A stretch of 64,000 nucleotides of DNA from Branchipolynoe longqiensis. Its lineage: Eukaryota; Annelida; Polychaeta; Phyllodocida; Polynoidae. How positions within the stretch are numbered: position 1 is the first letter of the stretch; the number at the start of each line of letters is the position of its first letter. A model generated the notes under the pieces. The model did no database searches. It worked only from the letters and a program-made list of their open reading frames with translations, and was not told where the DNA came from. The stretch covers positions 63,915,593-63,979,592 of the forward strand of contig CM059192.1 in the NCBI GenBank assembly GCA_030323885.1, read 5' to 3'. A program made the translations under genes and the position numbers. Positions 29,461 to 41,119 of this stretch are shown here, one piece after another.

Positions 29461-29530
29461 ATCCCCCCCCCCTCCCCCCCCTCCCCCCCCCCCCCCCCAC
29501 CCTCCCCCCTCCCCCCCCCCCCCCCCCCCC
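29461..29530. repeat. Poly-C tract of about 70 bases
   Basis: Almost pure C with single T or A interruptions, 96 bases from the donor of exon 5. It could form G-quadruplexes or i-motifs. Length is likely unreliable in assembly. Confidence 0.9.
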
Positions 29531-29625
29531 AATCAGTTCAATTCAGCAGAGTGCTTCAACAATGTCAAATGAAATAATCCAATAAATAATATTTGATCGA
29601 ATTGAAGAAAAAGAAGGCGACATAC

Positions 29626-29791
29626 TTGCAGATTTCAGAAGAGGGTCCACCAGTGGTGACGTAATCTTCATAAAGGCTGCTCCACATTTCGCTCGCTGGT
29701 TTATCCGATAGCGATTTAACGCACTGGTTTAGCTTTCTCCCAAATTCGCGGGGTTGTTGAAAGACTGGAGTTACCATGCACCTAACTAGAT
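29626..29791 (-). CDS. Exon 5 of the host gene: first half of Cys module 2
   Basis: 166 nt, acceptor TTATTCAAACAG above 29791, donor ATCTGCAA/GTATGT at 29626/29625. Phase 1 to 2. Residues about 149-203 carry cysteines C-x18-C-x30-C (DLVRCMVTPV, LNQCVKSL, SEICK). The helix-rich layout and exon phases mirror exons 3 and 7. Confidence 0.8.
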
Positions 29792-30904
29792 CTGTTTGAA
29801 TAAAGGGAAACAAAGAAGAACGGTGTTTTGTTTTTGTCGTTTAGGCCAGAAGTTTAATTAACAATAATAATGTGCTGAACAAATAACTGGAGAGAGAGCC
29901 TTTAGTATAAAAAATAAACACCCCCCAAAATGGCGTTAATTACACGTGACGTTGCTAAACCGGAGTGCAAGGCAGACAGAGTATTGACTAACACGTCCGT
30001 CATAAAGAAATAAGATGGGACTCATATTATACCACCGTATATCCTTCTTTGGCGTTCTACATTAAACAGGTAACGGCAGCATGAGTAGGCTGCCAACATA
30101 GACAATAAATTACGTAAAATCGTCCCAGCTGTGGGGAAACACCACGCATTCAACATCGGATCAGCAGGACCAAGTGGGCATTAGTCATTGCAACATTCAC
30201 CAGACACATGCTTCACTGGGTTTTTTACTGAATGTATCAGATTCCAGTTCCCACTGACACTCAAGAACATTTGTTTTGACTAAACTGTTGATTTTATAGC
30301 CTTTCACCAAGAATGTTACTATGAAAACAGCAGCCATGATTTCCCTATGAATATAAAAGAAGGTTTAGTCTTCATGAAGACGGTTGGACTGCATCATCAC
30401 TTGTAGACAAAATTATACCATTAAATTTTAACTTGTATAATTTTAACTTGGATTTTTATTATCCCTTACCACAAATGTGCAAGTGATTGTTGAGCTTTCA
30501 CTTTCTATGTAAAAATGATGGTGAAATAATATTCTATATATCAAACGGGGGTTAGGTTTTAGGGTCGTTCTGATCACGACTCCTCTGTTAATCGGCACTG
30601 CCAATGCACATAATCGTACTCCACTGATGCTTCGCCATGTATGGGTTGTTAATAGCATGTTTTTTTGTGCCTACCGTACACACTTCATATTAATTTTGAT
30701 GTTTTTTCTTTACTAGAGTGGCATCCATTTTGAGTTATGTAACCGTGAGTTTGTTAACTCCACCATTAGATAGCACCACCGATATGGTTCACAGCATAAT
30801 GGTACAGGTGGATTCCACCAGATGGCAGTTCTATATTAAAACGGGACTGTTCCATGCGTCCGGAATATAGCAGAGAACGTAGATATATACACGGTCTCTG
30901 AATA
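29792..30904. other. Intron with dispersed repeat fragments
   Basis: It contains the 30100-30330 copy of the repeat described at 22900. 30700-30860 holds TTTGAGTTATGTAACCGTGAG and (C)ACCAGATGGCAG motifs loosely like those near 37600. No gene is seen. Confidence 0.4.
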
Positions 30905-31680
30905 TATTGTTTTAAATTTTTTTTTTTATTGAGGCTGTATTTATTCTGTCCATAGCATGTAAGCCTGGGTACCCAGGCTTGTTTTCAATGCTGGCCAGCT
31001 GTAGTGTTGGTGTTGTCTTACCAAATAGGTTTCTTCCTGTGATTGCTGTGTGTGAGAAGAGTACTGTTTTAGATTTATTTGCATTGATGGTTATTTTATT
31101 GGATTCACACCAGCTGTCCAGCTTTAGCAGGAGGTTGTTCAGTTTGGTTGCTACCTCCTCTACTGTGCTTCCTTCTGCATATATGACAGTGTCATCTGCA
31201 TATAGCTGGAGACATTCTGTCTCCAGCCATTTTTCTAGGTCATTTATGTATAGTATAAATAGTAGTGGTCCCAGGACTGATCCTTGGGGTACACCACAGG
31301 TGACAGTTTGTTGGTCTGAGAGTGTACCATTTACTTTAGTTTTTTGCTGCCTGTTGTTTAGGTAGCATTTTATCCAGTTTATTGATTTTGATTTAATGCC
31401 CATGTTTAATTTTCTTATTAATATGCCGTGGTCTACAGTGTCAAAGGCTTTGCTGAAGTCGATGAAGGCTGCTCCAACTAATTTCTTTTGGTTCAATGAT
31501 GCCAGCACATCACTTGTTAGGTTTGCTATTGATTTTGATGTGGAGTGTAGTTTTCTGAAACCTCGTTGCCTCTTGTTTAGTATATTGTTTTTTTCCAGGT
31601 GCTCATTTATGTGCCTGTGGAATATTTTTTCAATTAGCTTGCCTGGTGTTTGCAAGATTGATATTAGTCAGAGACCATGA
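30905..31680 (-). mobile_element. LINE fragment: RT fused to a short 3' tail
   Basis: The minus strand is open for about 247 codons of RT: GAAFIDFSKAFDTVDHGIL, VPQGSVLGPLLFILYINDL, LYADDTVIYAEGS and WCESNKITINANKSKTVLF. It then jumps directly to the LINE 3' tail (CAGCTGGCCAGCATTGAAAA to the A-rich end at 30905). The thumb and C-terminal domains found in the relative at 61146 are deleted. The 5' end is truncated near 31680. Confidence 0.8.
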
Positions 31681-32425
31681 ATATATATATAATGACAGTT
31701 CAAAACAATATTGTCCAGGGATTGATGCAGAACCTAGCTTTAACCCATCCACAGCACATGTTAAAGCAAGTATAATACAATCAAATCTAAACATTTCTCG
31801 TCACGAATAGGGTCTTTGTTGATGATACGGTGTGAAATTGTCTTTGAAGACAGGTACCCAGGGATGGTAACACGCATTCAACTTGAATGAGTGGATTTCA
31901 TAGCTTTGTGCCAACAGTTCTTTTTATGTAAATAACATGCGAGACCTCTAAATTCACCAAAAGAACAATCTTTAGAGTTCCTAAGAACAATTTAAATTTG
32001 AGTTGCCTTATTTTCTGAAATGAATTCTGCTTTCATTTGACAAACTTACCCGCTTAAAAATTATATTTGAGATCAATTTCGCTGTCATTTGATTCAAATT
32101 TGATCATCTCAAAATTTCATTACAATTTTACTATAAACATATCTAAATATGATAAACACATTTTTAGGAGCCTTAAAATGAGAGAATCAATTCTAACATT
32201 TTGCGGCGAAGTGAGCCTTTGCCGTTGATAGTAGGCCTAAATACGGCGTACAACTTCATCAGCAATCATCACGTAGCTATCCTCTAGTCTTTGATTTGAC
32301 TGCACTTAAGGGTTATTAAGAGCTTTAAAACTGGGTCACCACATATTTGGTTTCATTTTACGATGGTGATAATTAATGCTTTCTTTTACTGATAGCGCTT
32401 CAAATAAATATTTATATTTCTTTTT
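31681..32425. other. AT-rich intron without recognised features
   Basis: I see no exon, RNA or repeat unit here beyond a weak match near 31830-31900 to GGTAACACGCATTCAAC seen near 30150. Confidence 0.4.
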
Positions 32426-33537
32426 ATTGACAAGGTATTTACTCTGCCCATAACATATAAGCTCCTGTCAGGGTTCTTGTTTTCAACGCTGGACAGCTGT
32501 GGCGCTGTCTTGATCTGTTCCTTTGCCCAGGAGTGTTTACCTGTGTCTGCTCGGGTCAGCCTTCTGCAATTTTTGTTGTTAGTAATAGCTTATGTTAGTT
32601 TTTTTGTAATTTTCCAGTTTTTTTTGTCTAGTCTGAGTAATGATACCTTAGCCTACTATGTACATCTACTTGGGTGACATGCAGGCTTGCGGGAGAGGAT
32701 CCTGTTCCATTCAGATTTATTTTATTTTATTTGTTACAGCATCCTTTCACCTGTCCTTAGATAGTGCACTCATGTGCTAGAACATACTCGGACCCTTTAG
32801 AACTGTGGCCAGGTGGGATGGCTGTGTTGTTTGCCTAGCCATTTTATATTTCAGGGTGGATCAGTTGCATGACCGTGGTCTGTCCACTTCTGTGTTGGTT
32901 TGTGCCATTACACATACTCAGGTGGACTGCGCCATATGGTGATAGCTTTCCTGATTTCCTTAATACTTAGGAGGGCTAATTTTCCTATTTTTTCTGTTTA
33001 GTGCCTACCACTTTTCCTGGCCTGTCTTTTGCTTTCTGTGCCAGTACACAGCAAGCATTGACGGCGCTCAGGGGCAGGTGCGGTTTTGTTGTGTCAGTAA
33101 GTAATTGTTTTCTTTAAGAATTTTTTGTAGTGGTCAGGGTTACGGATTGCCCGTAATTTTACATTTTGTTTATTCCAGGCATATGCTGCCATGGTTAGTA
33201 CACTTCTCTCATGTATTTTCATGTTGCTTCTTTCCGTTAGGAGTATTGGGGCCGCCATGTGTCTAGTGTCCCTGCAAGGGGCTACTGGGTAATCCGGTTT
33301 CGTGGTGTAGTGGTGTGCTAGTATTTTCAGGTGTGTTTCTCTTCTGCTTGTTAATAGTGTTGCTTTGCATTTTTTGTGTAGTTCTATCGTGGGATATCTT
33401 TTGTGTACTTGGAGGCATATTTTAAGGGCTTTATTTTGCATCACTTGTAGTTTGTTGAGTAGTTTGGTACTTCCCCCCATGTATACTACATCACCGTAGT
33501 CGAAGTAGGGAAGTGACAAGTGTGGTATAATTTCCAT
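32426..33537 (-). mobile_element. LINE 3' portion, 5'-truncated
   Basis: The minus strand carries about 147 codons of RT C-terminal domain (LPYFDYGDVVYMGGSTKLLN, NKALKICLQVHKRYPTIELH), then a 3' UTR of about 600 bp ending in AACATATAAGCTCC...TAAATACC and a weak A-rich tail. The C-terminal domain is related to that of the LINE at 61146. The 3' UTR however is shared with the 48.3 kb LINE, which has a different RT. Confidence 0.8.
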
Positions 33538-33586
33538 TTATTCGGAACAGAACAGTTAGAAGGTTACAAAGCAAGTCAGAAATTAA

Positions 33587-34255
33587 TCAGGTGAATGGAC
33601 CACTCGGCAATCTCAACCAAATAAGGTAGAGAGTGCCCGAGTGGCCGCCGAGAATGCCTTTTTGGGTACGTAATTCTTCATCGCATCCGATCTCCAGGTC
33701 CCCAATTCCCGAACGTCCGTGGGCAGGGCCCCAGCCTGCGCACAGGCCTGGGCCCCCTCTCCGAAGGCTGTGTAAGGTAATCAAATGTGGGTCGGGATGA
33801 CCATGTGCTTGAAGGGCCCTGCGAATAGCGGTTGTCAGGGTGGAAGCGGTCAGGGGGCGCCCATCTGGGGTGGTGAATGCAAGCGTGGTTGGAATCTTCA
33901 GGTTGGCTTCTGTGTAGTCACCAAACAGTGACGCGGCAGCATGGTGAGTTGCGGATGGTATGTAGTTGAATGGCGTAGTGGTCGGCGTGAGTTCTGGATG
34001 TCTTGGTGGATCGTACGTGTATGCGAATCCGCCCTCCCCCTCCGGGATGTCGCGTCGTAGGAGCGTGTGGCACGTTAACCGACGTCGGGGGAGTAGGGTG
34101 AAGAACGTCATCAGCGTGGTAGCAGTAAGCACCAGGGCAGCCGGGCCCCCGGCCTTGAAGTATCGGATGATGGACTCCAGATGTGCAGCGGAGCGGGTCG
34201 GTGTAATGCCTACTGAGCGCATTGGCAAGCACAAGTTCTTTGCCAGGGTTGTCAA
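33587..34255 (-). pseudogene. Recombinase remnant, element 3
   Basis: It keeps TTLAFTTPDGRPLTASTLTT and the His-x-x-Arg box LITLHSLRRGGPGL. After this box the frame drifts, so no nucleophile Tyr is seen in frame. The catalytic N-terminal Arg region is absent. Confidence 0.7.
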
Positions 34256-34424
34256 CCACCTTAACTATGCAGCTGTGGGTGGTGGCGAATCTCCACACTT
34301 CTCACACGCAAGCACAGAGTATGGGGTCACACCCGGTGCCAGAGGAGAGGATTGCCTGGGAGGCTTGGTTGTCGGTGTTGACCACCACGGTGTAGTTGTG
34401 GGGGTCAGCTAGGGCGAGGGTGTT
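33918..34424 (-). pseudogene. RNase H remnant (3' part), element 3
   Basis: VWRFATTHSCIVKVV and NPGKELVLANALSRHY correspond to the C-terminal end of the RNase H domain of element 1 (IWQFAAIHSCQVQVI, KPGKDLVLADALNRLF). The upstream half continues beyond the inserted SINE at 34766-34975 (GGAYSADKFFSKEY). Confidence 0.75.
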
Positions 34425-34754
34425 TTGTTTGTTGTTGTTTTACTTCCTAGCAACATCTAAGGTCATATCAGGACGGATACCGACTTGTGACAGTGCACAC
34501 TCATGGTGCGTTTATAGTGCTGTCCCACTGGGAAACCAGGCCGCCGACAGTATGACCTAGTATCCCACTCAGTCACATTATCCTGACACTGAGCACACCA
34601 GTCCTTGCCCTGTCCTAATAATGCCGAGCGACTGGCTAGGAAGCGACAAGTATCAAGTTTTAAGTTATTGGTTTGACTCGACTAGGATTCGAACCCACGA
34701 CCCCACGATCTACGGGAGACGGAGCTCTAACTCATTCGGCCATCCCGTCTGGTC
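34425..34754 (-). mobile_element. SINE family A inserted in element 3, with target duplication
   Basis: Full family-A copy. The 11-bp duplication GCGAGGGTGTT lies at 34414-34424 and 34755-34765, so the ends are exact. It splits the RNase H region of element 3 and dates the SINE as younger. Confidence 0.95.
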
Positions 34755-34974
34755 GCGAGGGTGTTAAGGGCGACAACCAGGTTCAAGGCTTTGAACTGGT
34801 TGATGTTATATGCTCAGCTGGTTATCTCGTGTGTGTACTCCTTCGAGAAGAATTTGTCGGCAGAGTATGCCCCGCCCCTCCTCAATGTGGAGTTTCACTT
34901 GCAGGGGCCGGGGTGAAGGAGGACAATGCTGCTTGTGGTTTCAGTGTAGGTGAGGAACCATTCAATGTCCATGG

Positions 34975-35840
34975 CTAGGTAGTCGGGACTGTGTGCTTGC
35001 TGGTCATAGGTGCTGCTCGTAGAGCCGTTAGTATTCTACTCATGAAGCGGCGGGCGGGTTGGACGCAGCGGGCCATTTGCTGTAACCTGCCTACCAGCCT
35101 CTGCAGGTCTCTACGGGAGGCCCGTCGCCCCAGTATCCAGAGTCTGCATTCGGCAAGGACATTGGCGAGTTTGATGTCGGGGATCCGTACAACCATTTCT
35201 TGTGCCGAGATGTATCCCAGCCACTCGAGGGTCTTTGTCGGGGAATGCATTTGGCCGGCGAGAGGGCGATTCCGAGCTCGCCCGGCCAGGGTCATGATGT
35301 CTTGGTAGGCTTCTTATGCTTTTGCCAGTGATGGGGCTACCCCAACGAAGTCATCGCGATAGCACAGTGCATGGTTGCCACAACCCCTCAGCAAAAACAC
35401 CATCGCATTGGTGGTGCGTGCACATGCCAATGATGATGTGTGGCACACAAACGGTGGTGCCACGTTGAAGTATGTTTTGCCATGTAAGGTGATCCCGTAC
35501 AGGGGCATGGAGAGAGGGCAGATGCAGAGCTGTCAATATGCCCTGGCAAGGTCCGCTGACCAGAGGTAGCAGGTGTTGTCCAGGCGGGTCACCTCATCGG
35601 CGAGGTCTTGTATGCCTGGTAGTGTGTTGGTCGAGGGGCATCCCTGGGGTACTGGCCCTTCCTGATGCCCACATCCATCCTGGCCCCCCTGGGGTAGCTT
35701 AAGTCCTTGATGACCCGCCTCTCCTCGGTGTTCCTCTTGGGGCGGGTCATCATGGCGCTCATCTGGGCCCAGGGACTGAAGGGGGGCGGGGGGGGGGGAG
35801 GGTCGGGGGTCGGTGAAGGGGCCAAGGAGGGCTCCATGGG
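34975..35840 (-). pseudogene. Reverse transcriptase remnant, element 3
   Basis: From right to left the minus strand reads FSPWAQMSAMMTRPKRNTEE, then MPLYGITLHGKTYFNVAPPF, SLACARTTNAMVFL, the catalytic box YRDDF (changed from the FLDDF/YVDDF of its relatives), LEWLGYISAQEMVVRIPD and LVGRLQQMARCVQP. It is broken over three frames. Confidence 0.8.
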
Positions 35841-37110
35841 TCAGCTCGGTCTCGACATACCTCTCTATCCAGGTGATGTGGGCGGGGTCTTCTTTGTGGT
35901 TGGCGATCGAAGGGACGGGGGGTTCGTCTCCGGTGAAGTCTGCGGGCCAGCCAAACTCGAGGCATTAAGTGGGTCACCTGGGAGTACTGAAAAGCCGACC
36001 GGCTTGCGTCGGCGCTGGCGGCCAGGTCCGACTCGGCTGCCTGTTTCTTTTCTAGCGCTCATTTCTTGTTATTACACTCATTATCCCGGTGTGGGTTCGC
36101 CTTCCTATATGTATTGGCACACCATGCACACACGTGGGAGAAGCAGTTGGGAAGCGTGCCGCATGTTGATGAGTGACCGCAATCAGTGCCCCAGCTCTAC
36201 TGGTGGCACGGTCGGCCATCGGTCGTAAACTCGCTAAGGTTGCTGTAGGTGTAGCTGCCATACTCCTCCGTGCGTTTGTAATATTCAGCGGCTTTTTGTC
36301 TTTTTATGGCCAGCCGTGTCGCCTATTGCACATCTTTGATAGTGTATATATCATCCCAGCCTCTAGGGAGACGCCTATCATCAATCATACTGAACAGTCG
36401 TTCGGACCACAATATGCAGGTTTCCCAGTACCAGTCAAGTGCCATCGTGCTGAGCTGCTCCTGGTGCTTGCGGATCGGTTCGATCCAAGCACCAGGCACT
36501 ATTGGGTCTTTACCCATGCAGAACGAAGCATTAAAGTACTCCATGCAGGCGCTCTCACCGAGGCCAACCTTGCCTTTCTAGTCTCTGCAGATCACGAACG
36601 TGTGGGGCATTAAAGTCTACCTCTCTTGGATGAGTGTGAGCGTCTGTCTTTGAACAGATCATCGATGGAGCCCCTGTGGTCCGAGTCCGAGTCGGTAGTC
36701 GATGGGAATCTTTTCCGGGTGTGTCTCCTGCAGCTGCAGTGGCTGTCATCTCAGCGATCATAGTGGTTGTGTCTGTCTGGCGAGAGTGTGACAGTCCTAC
36801 TGCCTGAGCGACTCCTGGTGCACCGACTCCTCCTTGGGCTGGCACAGGCTCTGCCATGGTGTGCATCACATGCACCGGTTGTCGCGCTTTCGGGTGGCTG
36901 GGCGATCGAAGGTGGTCATGATGGCGTTTGTCACCATGTCCAGTCTGTCCATGAAGGTTTTCTCTATTTTTAGGTCCTTTCGGGGTAGAGACGAACATTA
37001 GACTTACTGGTGTGTTTCGCCATGTTTCTTCTTCTTGCAGTGTCGGGTCCTCTACAAAATCAGGTTCGCTGTAGTTTGCGGGTTCGTGTCCAAGTGGCGA
37101 CTGTGACGTC
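35841..37110 (-). pseudogene. Gag remnant, element 3
   Basis: The 36323-36544 frame carries GAWIEPIRKHQEQLSTMALD and WSERLFSMIDDRRLPRGWDD, the same block as gag of element 1. The 36555-37127 frame is the low-complexity N-terminal part. A zinc-finger segment is expected around 36060-36200 but is only weakly visible (HQHAARFPTASPTCVHGVPI). Confidence 0.7.
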
Positions 37111-37120
37111 AGTGCCGGTG

Positions 37121-37547
37121 TCACCACAACCGTGGTGTTCTCTGTGGCGGAGTGGTTAGAGTGTCTGACTTTTTTCTAGGTCGGATGCCTGATCTGAGGG
37201 TCGGCGGTTTGAGTCCCCTTGCCCCCCCCCCCACCTCTGCCAATTTGGATTTCCACCACTGTGTATAACTTACAGCGTCATCAAAGGCCGGTTGCTCTCA
37301 TACCATGTCTATGTGGTGTGGGAGGTTAAAAATCTCTTGGGTCGGTAAACGTGTAGGCCCGGGCTTTCTATCGACAAACTGGCCACAGCAGGAGCATCCA
37401 CATCGTGGCCCTGGGAATCAGCTATCTGATTGCAAATCCTGCTACCACCATCCGCCACCAAGAGCACGTCCCACAAATAAAGATCATACCTCTGCTCGAA
37501 AATCCCTTGAGATAACTGGTGGAAGGACATGATGGAGAAGAAGAAGA
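37121..37547 (+). mobile_element. SINE family C with 10-bp target duplication
   Basis: The tRNA-like head TGGCGGAGTGGTTAGAGTGT (A box) and GGCGGTTTGAGTCCCC (B box) are followed by an unrelated body ending in AATAAAGATC...GGAGAAGAAGAAG. The target duplication AGTGCCGGTG lies at 37111-37120 and 37548-37557. The head resembles tRNA-Ser or tRNA-Leu. Different body from families A and B. Confidence 0.85.
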
Positions 37548-37557
37548 AGTGCCGGTG

Positions 37558-38170
37558 GACTAACCACTAGATGGCGAGCATTCGGTTTCGTATCATGCTA
37601 AGTTAAGCCAGTAGATGGCGGCACCGGCGGCAGAGCGCCCTGGAGCAGGAGGGGAATTGATGCTAGGCGGCGGCAACACAAGTACCCGAAAGTTTGTTAG
37701 TCCGTAATCCGGCAGATGGCGTGGCAGTGTCGTAAAAAATGCTTGAAGGGTCTACCACCCCACATCCCACCGCAAATTACCCATGTTAGTGCTAACATGG
37801 CCAATGCGAAAATGTACACATCGACAACATGCATATACCCTAAATTCTTTTCAATATTTTTTCAACTTTTTTTTGTGTAAGACATAATTTAGTTTTCTTA
37901 ACTGTAATCAATAAAATCTTGTTTGAATTTGTTGTGTAGGCCTATATTAAACTGATGATCTGGAGACATGCTTAATTTCTATGTTACACAAATAAGATCA
38001 AAGTCAAAGTGTGAAATATCCTTTTTTTCAACTCTACCATATAGAAAACATAATTCTTCATATGAACATGGATACTGCTATTATTTCCTATGTTTTATGC
38101 TATTATTTGAGGGTTTACACTTTGGTTTCCGTGTCACACTTTAGTGCCTAGTTTAAGAGAATAACCATTA
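37558..38170. other. Unassigned; may continue element 3 at its left part
   Basis: 37560-37730 is GC-rich with three AGATGGCG motifs and may be element 3 DNA displaced by the SINE. 37850-37960 carries the dispersed block shared with 23130. No gene is visible. Confidence 0.35.
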
Positions 38171-38523
38171 AAGCTATATAGACCGATAAACAGCCGATAA
38201 AAGCCTCAGCTTTTCTAAAGCAAAGCACCTATCTAGGTTTGAACCCATATATTCAACTTTAATACTGGGGCATCTATTAAGTATGTGTTGCTATATAGAA
38301 TGTCATACTAAGTTTATTTAATTGAGCCTGTTACTGCTGAAGTCTATGGAATCACAGTTTTGGTAAGCACGCCAATATTAACTTAGAATTGTTACAAATA
38401 TCTCCAAAGTTAACCATTTTAAATTAACGTTACTTCAAGTTAATCTAAAGTAGATTATAACTCAACCTAATGTATTTATCTCAGAAAATGATAGAAACTC
38501 AAAACGGTCCGACCATGCAACTT
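38171..38523 (+). mobile_element. MITE family B, full but diverged copy
   Basis: Termini AAGCTATATAGACCGATAAA and (inverted) AAGTTGCATGGTCGGACCG. The internal TTACTGCTGAAGTCTATGG block and ATATCTCCAAAGTTAACCAT match the family. It is about 200 bases downstream of exon 4 in gene orientation. Confidence 0.75.
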
Positions 38524-38719
38524 CAAGTTCGATTCCATAACCTTTCCCGGGCTTGGGGTTTTCCTGTGTAACAACACTATAAAGACAACAACAAATAGTG
38601 CAACAAGTCGATACCTGTCTTGAGAGCTCCTTAGATTTTCTTTGAACATAAAGTTCGGCTGAACCAAACCTGCATGACAGAGACTAAGACTTGGGATATG
38701 CAAGTGTATATGTGCTTAC

Positions 38720-38865
38720 CTAATTTGTATCGTGAATCACTGACATCACAGTCGAGGAAGGAGAGGAGTTGGTCAAGGAGGGGGGTAAACTTGGCTTCCA
38801 GGTATCTCTCGCATGGGAGAGCTGACGGCCTTGAGAAAAAGCAGCTCACGAAGGACCTCACAGCA
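38720..38865 (-). CDS. Exon 4 of the host gene: second half of Cys module 1
   Basis: 146 nt, acceptor CTGCTGACTTCAG above 38865, donor AAATTAG/GTAAGC at 38720/38719. Phase 2 to 1. Residues about 100-148 carry cysteines C-x9-C-x20-C (FVSCFFSRPSALPCERYLEA, SFLDCDVS). Same length as exon 6. The acceptor has only a modest pyrimidine tract. Confidence 0.8.
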
Positions 38866-38934
38866 CTGAAGTCAGCAGCAGCGAACACGGTTAGGCCAAA
38901 GAGAGTGATATGTAGTGGTTGAGAAGTGGTGGTC

Positions 38935-41100
38935 CGTGGTGAATGGTGGTGGTGAGTGATTATAGTGGTGTGTGATTATGGTGGTGTGTGATTATGGTGG
39001 TGAGTGATTACAGTGGTGAGTGATTACAGTGGTGTGTGGTTGTGATTGTTCAGCTGTAGGTATGTGAGGTGGTGACGGGTGGTGAGTGGAGAGTGGAGAC
39101 TGGGGGGTGAGTGGAGACTGGGGGTGAGTGGTGTGGTGGTGTTCAGGGTGATTGTGGGTGTGGGGAAGTGAGGTGGACAGTGCTGGTGAGTGCAGAATGG
39201 TGGTGATGGTGATGGTGGTGAGTGGTGGTGGTGAATGGTGGTGATGGTGAATGGTGGTGATGGTGAATGGTGGTGATGGTGAATGGTGGTGGTGAATGGT
39301 GGTGGTGAATGGTGGTGGTGGTGGTGGTGAATGGTGAATGGTTGTGGTGGTGATGGTAATGAATGGTGGTGGTGTTGGTGAATGGTGGTGGTGGTGGTGA
39401 ATGGTGGTGGTGGTGAATGGTGGTGGTGAATGGTGGTGAATGGTGGCGGTGGTGAATGGCGGTGGTGAATGGTGGTGGTGAATGGTGGTGGAGGTGGTGA
39501 ATGGTCGTGGTGAATGGTGAATGGTGGTGGTGAATGGTGAATGGTGAATGGTGGTGGTGGTGGTCATGAGTAGAGTAGGGATGGTGAGGCGGTGGTGGTG
39601 AGTGGTGGTGAGTGGCAGTGGTGGTGAGTGCTGAGTGGTGGTGGTAGTGATTGGAGAGTGGTAATGGTAGTGAGAGGTTAAGAATTGGTGGTGGTGAGTG
39701 GTGGTGGTGAGGTGTGGTGGTGAGTGGTGGTGGTGAGTGAAGAGTGGTTGTGACATGGTGAGTTGTAGTGGTGTTGACATGGTGAGGGGTAGTGATGAGT
39801 GGTTGTGATGGGGTGAGTTGTGGTGGTGTTGACGTGGTGAGGGGCACTGATGAGTGGTTGTGACATGGTGAGTTGTGGTGGTGTTGACGTGGTGTGGGGC
39901 ACTGATGAGTGGTTGTGAGATGGTGAGTTGTAGTGGTGTTGATGTGGTGAGGGGTAGTAATGAGTGGTTGTGACATGGTGAGTTGTAGTGGTGTTGACGT
40001 GGTGTTGATGTGGTGAGGAGTAGTGATGAGTGGTTGTGACATGGTGAGTTGTGGTGGTGTTGACATGGTGTTGATGTGGTGAGGGGTAGTAATGAGTGGT
40101 TGTGACATGGTGAGTTGTAGTGGTGTTGACGTGGTGTTGATGTGGTGAGGGGTAGTAATGAGTGGTTGTGACATAGTGAGTTGTAGTGGTGTTGACGTGG
40201 TGTTGATGTGGTGAGGGTTAGTAATGAGTGGTTGCGATGGGATGAGTTGTAGTGGTGTTGACTGGTGTTGACATGGTGAGGGTTAGTAATGAGTGGTTGT
40301 GACATGGTGAGTTGTAGTGGTGTTGACGTGGTGTTGACGTGGTGAGGAGTAGTGATGAGTGGTTGTGACATGGTGAGTTGTGGTGGTGTTGACGTGGTGT
40401 TGATGTGGTGAGGAGTAGTGATGAGTGGTTGTGACATGGTGAGTTGTGGTGGTGTTGACATGGTGTTGATGTGGTGAGGGGTAGTAATGAGTGGTTGTGA
40501 CATGGTGAGTTGTGGTGGTGTTGACGTGGTGTTGATGTGGTGAGGAGTAGTGATGAGTGGTTGTGACATGGTGAGTTGTGGTGGTGTTGACATGGTGTTG
40601 ATGTGGTGAGGGGTAGTAATGAGTGGTTGTGACATGGTGAGTTGTAGTGGTGTTGATGTGGTGAGGGGTAGTAATGAGTGGTTGTGACATAGTGAGTTGT
40701 AGTGGTGTTGACGTGGTGTTGATGTGGTGAGGGTTAGTAATGAGTGGTTGCGATGGGATGAGTTGTAGTGGTGTTGACTGGTGTTGACATGGTGAGGGTT
40801 AGTAATGAGTGGTTGTGACATGGTGAGTTGTAGTGGTGTTGACGTGGTGTTGACGTGGTGAGGGTTAGTAATGAGTGGTTGTGACATGGTGAGTTGTAGT
40901 GGTGTTGACGTGGTGTTGATGTGGTGAGGGTTAGTAATGAGTGGTTGTGACATGGTGAGTTGTAGTGGTGTTGACGTGGTGTTGACGTGGTGAGGGTTAG
41001 TAATGAGTGGTTGTGACATGGTGAGTTGTAGTGGTGTTGACGTGGTGTTGATGTGGTGAGTGGTTGTGACATGGTGAGTTGTGGTGGTGAGTGGTGAGTG
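38935..41100. repeat. GTGGT-rich minisatellite, trinucleotide part and 66-bp part
   Basis: 38935-39730 is degenerate GGTGGTGAAT/GGTGAGTG repeats. 39730-41080 is a higher-order array of 66-bp units (TGAGTGGTTGTGACATGGTG, AGTTGTAGTGGTGTTGACGT and so on), some shortened to 54 bp by loss of one 12-bp GACGTGGTGTTG step. Two 1xx-bp blocks with GCGATGGGATGAGTTG recur near 40230 and 40750, showing a longer-range duplication. The 778-codon minus-strand frame (Thr/His/Ser-rich) is a by-product of periods divisible by three; no start, splice or homology evidence supports it. Confidence 0.9.
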
Positions 41101-41119
41101 ATGGTGACGTGAGTACTGG

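Larger units (their letters stand above)
33590..37110 (-). mobile_element. Decayed tyrosine-recombinase retrotransposon (element 3)
   Basis: The minus strand reads gag, RT, RNase H and recombinase remnants of the same lineage as element 1. It is interrupted by a family-A SINE (34425-34754) in RNase H and bordered by a SINE at 37121. The sequence is GC-rich compared with element 1. Multiple stops and frame changes make it inactive, and most of the recombinase N-terminal domain is missing. Right of the SINE (from 37558) more element DNA may continue, but I cannot read it. Confidence 0.8.

Noticed and set aside
36555..37127. Candidate host coding exon (190-codon frame)
   Set aside because: Position and downstream gag block show it is the low-complexity N-terminal part of gag in element 3.
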